In this document: positions 57,777-64,000 of the stretch, in pieces
Position numbering within the stretch: the first letter of the stretch is position 1
Layout: each line of letters opens with the position of its first letter
DNA from: Pardosa pseudoannulata
Lineage: Eukaryota > Arthropoda > Arachnida > Araneae > Lycosidae
Direction of reading: 5' to 3'
Length of the DNA: 64,000 nt
Assembly (NCBI GenBank): GCA_032207245.1
Contig: CM063502.1
Coordinates: 65,143,569-65,207,568 of the forward strand
Program-made: the position numbers and the translations under genes
Notes under the pieces: generated by a model
What the model was told of the DNA's origin: nothing
The model's database searches: none
What the model saw: only the letters and a program-made list of their open reading frames with translations

Positions 57777-58236
57777 TTAAAAAAATAATAAAATTAAATA
57801 TATAATTACAAAAATATATATATATAATTATACAATGATATATTTGTACTGCATAATAATGATATATTGAAATTATTAAGGGAAGAAATTTTAATTGCTC
57901 ATTATTAAATTGCTCGTAATCTTCATGAAGAAATTTTAATTGCTGATTCAAATAGTATTCAGATTTATATTTAACAAATTGTATATATTCATTATTTAAT
58001 ACAAAATGTTCTAATGCTTGTTTATATACATATGATGATAAATCTGCAACATGAAAAAGTTTTTATTAATGTAACATTATTAAATACACTTATGTATTAT
58101 GTAGCTTAAATTTAGTAAACATTAAAACTTTTTAATAATTAATGCTGTCAATTGTATCGCTGCAATATTATACGTTAAATATATTTAAACGCACCGTTAA
58201 AAAAATCTTTTTTTTTATTATTATCTTGAATTCCAA
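57777..58236. other. AT-rich DNA, nothing identified
   Basis: No supportable feature. GAAATTTTAATTGCT recurs near 57890 and 57930. Confidence 0.4.
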
Positions 58237-58553
58237 ATATCTAACAATGTTCGGTCATGGGTGTTTGGCAGAATATCTATTCATTATCCGTCAAGACAAA
58301 ATATTAAGCAAAAAGACCGAATAACGAAAAATGGCCGAATATTTGTTACACCCCTTCTTACACCGATACCGAACGCAGTGGAAGGGTACGTCTACTATCT
58401 TGAATTAATTCGGCCAAATATCTAACAATATTCCGCCATAGTTATTTGGTCAGACTGAATATTAGCAAAAGGCCCGAATAGGCCGAACACGAAATAGTGG
58501 CCATATTGGTTACACCCCTACTAAAAGCGATACTGAATGGATCCACATCTGCA
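58237..58553. repeat. Diverged tandem duplication, about 180-bp units
   Basis: ATATCTAACAAT(G/A)TTC, TGGCCGAATATTTGTTACACC / TGGCCATATTGGTTACACC and CGATAC(C/T)GAA(C)G recur in the same order. TTGAATT immediately precedes both units. Confidence 0.75.
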
Positions 58554-58732
58554 GCCAATCCGAGGGTTTATAATTGTTGAAACCAAGGCGGGTAGGGAAC
58601 CAAACAAAAAGCAAACAAGCCATGATAATCGAAATTATATAAAAGAATAATTTACTTATAAGATATTGTTAAATTTGTCCAAATTTTGTATGTTAATTTC
58701 GTTTATCTATTCTTTTACAATAACTTAGTTGT

Positions 58733-58886
58733 GCCGAACGATGGCCGATTGGTTAGGGTGCTGGCCTTCGAATCTCACAGTGCCATGGATGTTCGTAGCC
58801 GTTCGGAATGGGCTTTAAGCTGTAGGTCCCGGTCTCATTAGCACTCGTGTTACAAAAAGTAGACCGTAGCACTCCAAACCAAACCA
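58733..58886 (+). mobile_element. tRNA-derived SINE with internal deletion and 11-bp target duplication
   Basis: GCCGAACGATGGCCGATTGG leads directly from GCTGGCCTTCG into AATCTCACAG, so about 24 bp around the B box are missing between two TTCG words. The remainder is complete to CACTCCAAACCAAACC. AACTTAGTTGT flanks it exactly (58722-58732 and 58887-58897). Confidence 0.93.
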
Positions 58887-59324
58887 AACTTAGTTGTATT
58901 TCACCTGGAGATTATTTTTTAATAAAAATTTCAACTAATTTATATAATTCATGTAGGAAATGATACTGATAATCTCTTTTGCCACACTGGCAATTCGATT
59001 GTAGTTTACCGATCTTAAACAAGTAGGTTGGGTAGCTTCCGTATCCGGTCACGAAATATTGTATTATATTATTGAAAATCAGATCATTACGTATCTTTCT
59101 TAAATACATTTTAACTATATCTCCCTTTATCACAGCTATCCTAGTACTCTTGAATTTTATGTTCTATATTTTTATTTAGGAAGAGAATTAATATTTGTAA
59201 GAGAATTATTATTATTATTATTAATATTTGTAAAGAGAATTAATATTAGAGAATTAATATTTGTAATCCAACTTAGTTTAGTTGCATTCTTAACTAAAAT
59301 ATCTGTAAATTCATTAATATCATT

Positions 59325-59445
59325 GCCCGCATGGACCTCGGACCCCACACCGAATGGTTCACTAACATCCATGCCAACGTGAGCTTCAATCCTGCAGACT
59401 CTGGTACCCAAAGACAGAGCGCTACCTATTTGGCCGTCATCCGCC
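59325..59445 (-). mobile_element. SINE head fragment, diverged
   Basis: ACATCCATGCCAACGTGAGC, TTCAATCCTGCAGACTCTGG and GCGCTACCTATTTGGCCGTC are the complement of the family's 5' part. A (TTA)n microsatellite (59207-59222) lies just to the left. Confidence 0.7.
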
Positions 59446-59720
59446 AATATAGCAAACGGAATTGCCTAAATAATTTTAAAATATCTTTAAATATTTATAA
59501 ACTTTAAGTGGCTATATGCTTTAAAACTTTTTCAGTCTATTATTTTTTTATGCTAAGGTATTCAACAATCCAGTTATGAATTAGATTTTTAATTTTTTTT
59601 TTGGACAAGCGTTATTTTGTCGTAGTGCTTACGATCGAACGCCACGTGCTCTATTTAAACTTAGGTCTAAAAAGAGGGGGTTTGGAAAAATTTAAGCGAG
59701 TTCTGAACAATTAAAAAGGG

Positions 59721-59893
59721 TTTGGTTTGGAGTTCTACGGTCTACTGTTTTGCACACGAGGGCTAATGAGACCGGGAGCTACTGCTTAAAGCCGATTCCG
59801 AACGGCTATAAACATCCATGCTATAGTTTGATTCGAACCCACGAACTCCGGAACCGACGGTCAGCGCCCTAACCAATCGGCCAGCGTTCGGCG
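59721..59893 (-). mobile_element. tRNA-derived SINE, full length
   Basis: The complement carries CGCTGGCCGATTGGTTAGGG, a B box GGGTTCGAATC, and CTTTAAGCAGTAGCTCCCGG. It is flanked by CAATTAAAAAGGG and CAATTTAAAAGGG, a 13-bp target duplication with one mismatch. Confidence 0.93.
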
Positions 59894-59984
59894 CAATTTA
59901 AAAGGGAACTCTTTCGTAATAACAAAATAAATGAAAAAAACCCACGCTCGCGTAAACTTTTAGAATAATCCAGTCAAGCGGAAG

Positions 59985-60119
59985 TTCGTGGGTTCGAATC
60001 CCACTAAGGCATGGATGTTCGTAGCCGTTCGGAATCGGCTTTAAGCTGTAGGTCCCGGTCTCATTAGCCCTCGTGTTGCAAAAAGTAGACCGTAGTACTC
60101 CAAACCAAACCAAACCAAA
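59985..60119 (+). mobile_element. 5'-truncated SINE with perfect 15-bp target duplication
   Basis: It starts at TTCGTGGGTTCGAATCCCAC (B box intact), and continues to CTCCAAACCAAACCAAACC. CCAGTCAAGCGGAAG occurs immediately before (59970-59984) and after it (60120-60134). The high match to the family pattern and intact duplication mark it as one of the youngest insertions here. Confidence 0.96.
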
Positions 60120-60122
60120 CCA

Positions 60123-60239
60123 GTCAAGCGGAAGCATATTGGAGGAATTTTGATGAGTATGGAAAGAGATAATGACAGTTGGTGCGAGGACATCGAGCTG
60201 TCAGGAGCCTCCACGTTTAGCTCCGTCACGAATAAATGA
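60123..60239 (+). CDS. Possible 3'-terminal coding exon of an unknown gene
   Basis: In one frame the sequence after the SINE target duplication reads KRKHIGGILMSMERDNDSW, then CEDIELSGASTFSSVTNK and stops at TGA 60237-60239. The hydrophilic composition and mixed codon use look more protein-like than the surrounding AT-rich open frames, and the patch is less AT-rich than its neighbours. An AG acceptor candidate (CCAG) precedes it, but the pyrimidine tract is poor. I recognise no family. It could equally be a transposon-coding fragment or chance. The young SINE landed exactly at its left edge. Confidence 0.15.
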   Translation, partial: VKRKHIGGILMSMERDNDSWCEDIELSGASTFSSVTNK

Positions 60240-61316
60240 AAATGGCGCAAGTGACGCCTTAAAAAGGAAACTCTACACTTTGAAGATATGATTTACTAAG
60301 AAAGGCTACTTCTTCCATTCGCCTACCACTGGTTACGACATATATAATTAATGCTTAACAAAAAGCAGGAAACACTGGTTCTCTCGTATGTGTGCTGTCC
60401 ATTTTCACTAACTCAAGCTTTTATTGTTTATAACTATTAATCATGTTTAAATGATATCAAATTCACTGAAAAGACCAGTGGTTGGGGGAGTTGGAGTCGA
60501 AATTCATTCAGGAATAACACTGGATATTGCTTTAATCCCTTCAATTTTGGTCTGAAAGGAACATCCTAGGTTTCTTTCCTGCTTGTAAGGGAGCTTTAGC
60601 CGCTGCTCCCAAATTTATAGAGTGCTGTGATAAATACAGATGCCCAAGGTTAATTTAACAAAACTTACTTCCACGAAACATCCACATTTACACACAAAAC
60701 AGAAATATAAACGTAATGGGGCAGGAACTTTACAGTACACGACCATACCAGTCGACAGCAAGCCTCGAACTCAGTTCTTTCTTGGTATACCCTATAGAGG
60801 GCGCTGTAACCTACGTCACAATCTAGACTTATTTGTTACAGTGCATAATAAATTCCTTAACCGGCCTTTTTCTCTTCAATCGTTGGTGGTACACATATAC
60901 TTTAAATTACAAAAACGTTTCAAGTCAAATAAGTATTGCTTTTATGGAATTTTTAAATTTAAAAATTCAATTTTGTAAAAACTGTAAAATCTAAATTTTT
61001 ATATGTTCCTCGTTTCGTATATTGGTAAAAATTGAAACTTATCTGGTTCATAAGACGAGTAATAAAGAAAATCCATCTCTATGTGACAAAAATTGATTGA
61101 GATATTTGAATTTAAAGAATATAAACATTTAACAATTTTTTTCCTTCATTGGAGAAATGGTTAAAAGATTAATCATAAATATTGGAGGTTGATATTAGGT
61201 TGCAATTGCCCTTTAAACAGTTAAAGAGAGCATGAGATTAAGAGGTTATTTTCGGGAGTGTACTTTCCACTTTACTAGGGATACATTTCCCCATTTAGAT
61301 TCAGGGAATCCTCCCA
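60240..61316. other. Unannotated DNA
   Basis: The 112-codon frame at 60640-60978 shows no recognisable motif. No element ends found. Confidence 0.3.
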
Positions 61317-61320
61317 TCCT

Positions 61321-61745
61321 CCCTACACTGTTGGCATAGATGTTCATAGCCATTTGGAATTGGCTTTAAGCAGCAGGTTCTAGGCTCATTAGCTCTTGTG
61401 TAGTAAAAGAGTAGACAGTAGAACTCTATCCCAACTAAACCAAACTTCCCTTCCTACATTGATCCTCCCTACACTGTTGGCATAGATGTTTATAGCCATT
61501 TGGAATTGGCTTTAAGCAGTCGGTTCTAGGCTCATTAGCTCTTGTGTAGTAAAAGAGTAGACAGTAGAACTCAATCCAACTAAACCAAACTTCCCTTCCT
61601 ACATTGATCCTCCCTACACTGTTGGCATAGATGTTCATAGTCATTTGGAATTGGCTTTAAGCAGCAGGTTCTAAGCTCATTAGCTCTTGTATAGTAAAAG
61701 AGTAGACAGTAGAACTCTATCCCAGCTAAACCAAACTTACCTTCC
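61321..61745 (+). repeat. Tandem array, three units of about 146 bp, each holding a SINE 3' half
   Basis: CCCTACACTGTTGGCATAGA at 61321, 61467 and 61612 starts each unit. Inside are ATTGGCTTTAAGCAG, GGTTCTAGGCTCATTAGC and GTAGACAGTAGAACTC with a CCAACTAAACCAAAC tail, i.e. the SINE family's second half. CTTCCCTTCCTACATTGATCC links the units. Divergence between units is very low. Confidence 0.93.
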
Positions 61746-62929
61746 TACAATGAAAAAAATCGTAACAATATCCCCAAAACATTACCGCTTTAAAAAATAT
61801 CGCCCATACAAATGTCGTAGATTTCAAAGTTCGGAATAAAATGGATACCTACACTTAATACTTTTGTTGAACATTAAGCTCACAAGTGTCTTTATCAAAG
61901 TTTTGATTAATCGCTAAATTTTAAAATTTTAAAATTGTAATAAAAACTATCTGATTTTTGAAGTGTTTTTTCATTTTGTGATTCATTTATAGTTCTATGT
62001 ATATGTGTATAGAATTTCATAACTCTGAATTAATAATTTTAAAAACTTTTTGTAACAACTATCGTTTCTTTATTTCATATAAACTTCATTATTGACTATA
62101 AAAAAGCACAGTATTTAAAAAAACAAAAATAAAATAAAATAAAATATTTGCTTTTACTATGGATTAAAAATTTTTTTTGAAAATAATTTTTAAGTGTTGG
62201 AGTTATTTAACTTTCTGCATGAGTCAGTACGTTTTTGTTTTTGAAAGTTTATTAAAAAGCTATATCCGATTTAATACAATTTGTTTCACGAAAATAAGCT
62301 GTCTTTTCATTTCTAAATACTTTAAAAAAATACTTAATAAAATGAATGATAAAGTTTAAACTAGTTGTTATCAGTTTCATACATCGATTAAAAAGTACTT
62401 ACGAATAGTGTTAATATGGGAGTAATATTTATGTATAAATGGATTGTTCTGTTGTAATATGGAAATAATATTTATGCTTCTATTTGCTGCCTAAAACTGT
62501 CCCCATTTTCGGTAGATTAGATATAAACTTCAGTTGGCATATTTAATATTTCGCGTCAAAGACTTAGAAACTTGAGAGCGATAATTTTATTGTATTTTAC
62601 CGTGAAATTATAAGTTAAAAATGGATATTTGTTTGGAAAAAAATGAGCATTGCCTAATGAGATTTTTTTTATTACACTGTAAAGTGGAATGTTTTGTTTT
62701 AATATGAAAATAATTTTTATCTTACTGCTGCCTAATACTGGCATACTTTTGTAAGAAAATAAACTACAGCTGGGAAACTTAATAATTTTTTTACAAAATA
62801 CATAGAAGCTTTTGAGCGCCATTTTTAAATCCTTTTACTCGTAGTATTATAAGTTTAAGAAAAAAAGGAGCATTGCTTAGTGCGATGTTTCTTTATTAGA
62901 TATCACCTGAAAGTTTACTTACTTCTCGT
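61746..62929. other. AT-rich DNA, weak 250-bp duplication
   Basis: Between 62390 and 62880 words such as GGAATAATATTTATG / GAAAATAATTTTTATC, CTGCCTAA(A/T)ACTG and GAGCATTGC(C/T)TA recur with about 240 bp spacing, an old tandem duplication. There is no gene. Confidence 0.45.
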
Positions 62930-63663
62930 TGCGAGAGAAGCGCGCTTTTGACGGAAGGAAGGGTATCTAGATCAATACCGTTTGAATCTCTGGGCCTATC
63001 TGATTGATCTGTTGTTGATGTAAAATATTTGCGCGAGTATCAGAGCGCGAACCAGGAATCGTCAGTTAGAAGTCCGGAGTCGTAACCACGCCCGAACCGC
63101 ACTTGTCTGTTCGTGAACCACGCCCTGTACGGAGAAAGAACTAATGAAGCATACGTCCATTTCGCATCAAATCAAAGCGCCGAATGTAGCCATTTGTATC
63201 GTGGCATCAACCGATCCGTAAATATCCTCATGATTAGAATCGATCCGATAGCTTTAATGGTTTCCATGTCAACGGCCACAACAACACTCCCGGACAATAT
63301 TTTACCTCACCCAATGGAAGAGCGTTTATTTTTTCTTTTCTTTTTCCCGATATGACAAGCTCCATCTAGTATGAATTTCTCGGAGCAAATGATGAAAGAC
63401 TCGGGGCTACTCGGAATGGGGATGTGCTCCTCTCCGCTGACCGCGTCCCTCGAGACTCCTTAGGCCGATGGAATCGATGAATAAATTGCGGAGCGGAACT
63501 TGACGCTGAGGGTGGTAACTACGTAATTTCCTGAGGAAAATTCATTGACCCCGTTCACGTCTTTGATTCATCGGCGGCGATTGGTCGGTGTTGATGAAAC
63601 ACCTGTTTCAAACTTCTCACTTGATTTGAATCATGTGTAAACACTCTCACTCAAACACTGACC
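62930..63663 (+). promoter_or_regulatory. Likely promoter / 5' UTR region of the DCX-domain gene
   Basis: Composition changes sharply from AT-rich to near balanced, with many CpG words (for example GCGCGAACC, CCACGCCC, CGGCGGCGATTGG). A TCAGTT initiator-like word lies at 63062-63067, and an inverted CCAAT box (GATTGG) near 63579. I cannot place the transcription start. In the frame of the downstream ORF a TGA at 63622-63624 closes the region, so the coding part begins after it unless splicing intervenes. The 80-codon frame at 63113-63355 lies inside this patch and could be an upstream ORF or chance. Confidence 0.45.
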
Positions 63664-64000
63664 ATGCTGGCTCGGGAACTTCCCGAGCATCTAAGGCTCG
63701 GCACTTTAGAGGGGCATTTTCGCTGCCGTTGGAGAGTTAGCAAAAGCGGCAACACTATATCTATTATTGCAAGACAAAGATCTAGTAAACGATTGAGGCC
63801 TAGGATGGCTGCTGTGGGTCGTATTCACCACCGATGGGATACAACTCGTCCCATGATGGTGCCCAAGCCCATTGTGCCGCCCAAGGCACGTATGATAACT
63901 TTCTACAAGAATGGAGATCCATTTCACAGTGGCACAAAAGTATCCATTATGCCAGGCAAAGATTTTATATCCTTAGATGGTTTGTGTGATTACTTAACTC
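63664..64000 (+). CDS. Doublecortin (DCX)-domain protein, first coding exon, truncated by window end
   Basis: The open frame runs 112 codons from ATG 63664 to the window edge without a stop. Residues 1-75 are basic and Arg-rich (RLRPRMAAVGRIHHRW) and end in a proline-rich linker (VPKPIVPPKA). Residues about 78-112 (MITFYKNGDPFHSGTKVSI through DFISLDGLCDYLT) match the first half of a DCX domain: the FYKNGD turn, G-x-K-V strand and the LDxLxxxLT helix are as in doublecortin, DCDC2 and DCX-EMAP proteins. These domains bind microtubules, so a cytoskeletal role is expected. The start follows an in-frame TGA (63622) and has A at -3; a second ATG at 63805 has a better context (A at -3, G at +4) and could be the true start. 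Which DCX family it belongs to cannot be told from half a domain. Confidence 0.85.
   Translation, partial: MLARELPEHLRLGTLEGHFRCRWRVSKSGNTISIIARQRSSKRLRPRMAAVGRIHHRWDTTRPMMVPKPIVPPKARMITFYKNGDPFHSGTKVSIMPGKDFISLDGLCDYLT

Overview
The window is strongly AT-rich eukaryotic DNA with almost no coding capacity. No open frame in the first 63.6 kb looks like an intact host gene. What is there is a dense, nested and mostly decayed transposon landscape: tRNA-derived SINEs with B boxes and (CAAAC)n tails, TTAA-flanked piggyBac-like MITEs, TA-flanked pogo/Tigger, Tc1 and mariner remnants, hAT elements, a probable solo LTR and three Ginger-like DNA transposon derivatives. This mixture, with an intron-scale AT-rich background and a doublecortin-domain exon at the right edge, suggests an arthropod. 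An orb-weaving spider is my best guess, but that rests on the general look of the repeats and not on any diagnostic gene.

Layout. 1-2.4 kb: unannotated AT-rich DNA. 2.4-3.6 kb: Ginger-like element A. 3.6-5.9 kb: local tandem duplications. 7.8-8.4 kb: a four-unit 154-bp array. 10.1-11.25 kb: Ginger-like element B, next to a (TA)n tract. 12.8-22.6 kb: five TTAA elements (one with an acidic piggyBac-type N-terminal ORF), a SINE-bearing tandem array and a 274-bp duplication. 23.1-25.0 kb: a pogo/Tigger element carrying Ginger-like element C nested inside it. 25.8-26.7 kb: a five-unit ~175-bp array. 28.0-28.6 kb: a hAT element with an 8-bp target duplication. 29-30 kb: an ORF with in-frame 25-codon repeats and a recent 290-bp duplication. 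33.7-38.6 kb: pogo-like elements, a triplicated SINE-bearing segment, and a Tc1-like transposase split by a probable solo LTR. 40-45 kb: (TA)n, a mariner C-terminal remnant, further MITEs. 46.8-47.6 kb: a second hAT element. 48-54 kb: another TTAA MITE, tandem repeats, SINEs and one copy of a duplicated unknown unit. 57.6 kb: an odd G-run/A-run stretch. 58-62 kb: SINEs, several with perfect target duplications.

The only convincing host gene begins at 63,664 on the + strand. It is an open frame with no stop before the window edge, whose residues 78-112 match the first half of a doublecortin (DCX) microtubule-binding domain. The ~700 bp before it are clearly less AT-rich than the rest and probably hold its promoter and 5' UTR.

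The most notable system is the Ginger-like family. Three ~1.12-kb copies start TGTTA and end TAACA (TAAGA in one), carry long palindrome-rich GTCGACATTCACC arrays at both ends, and keep only the region downstream of the DDE integrase core. It is therefore an internally deleted lineage that multiplied in this form and was presumably moved by an autonomous relative elsewhere.
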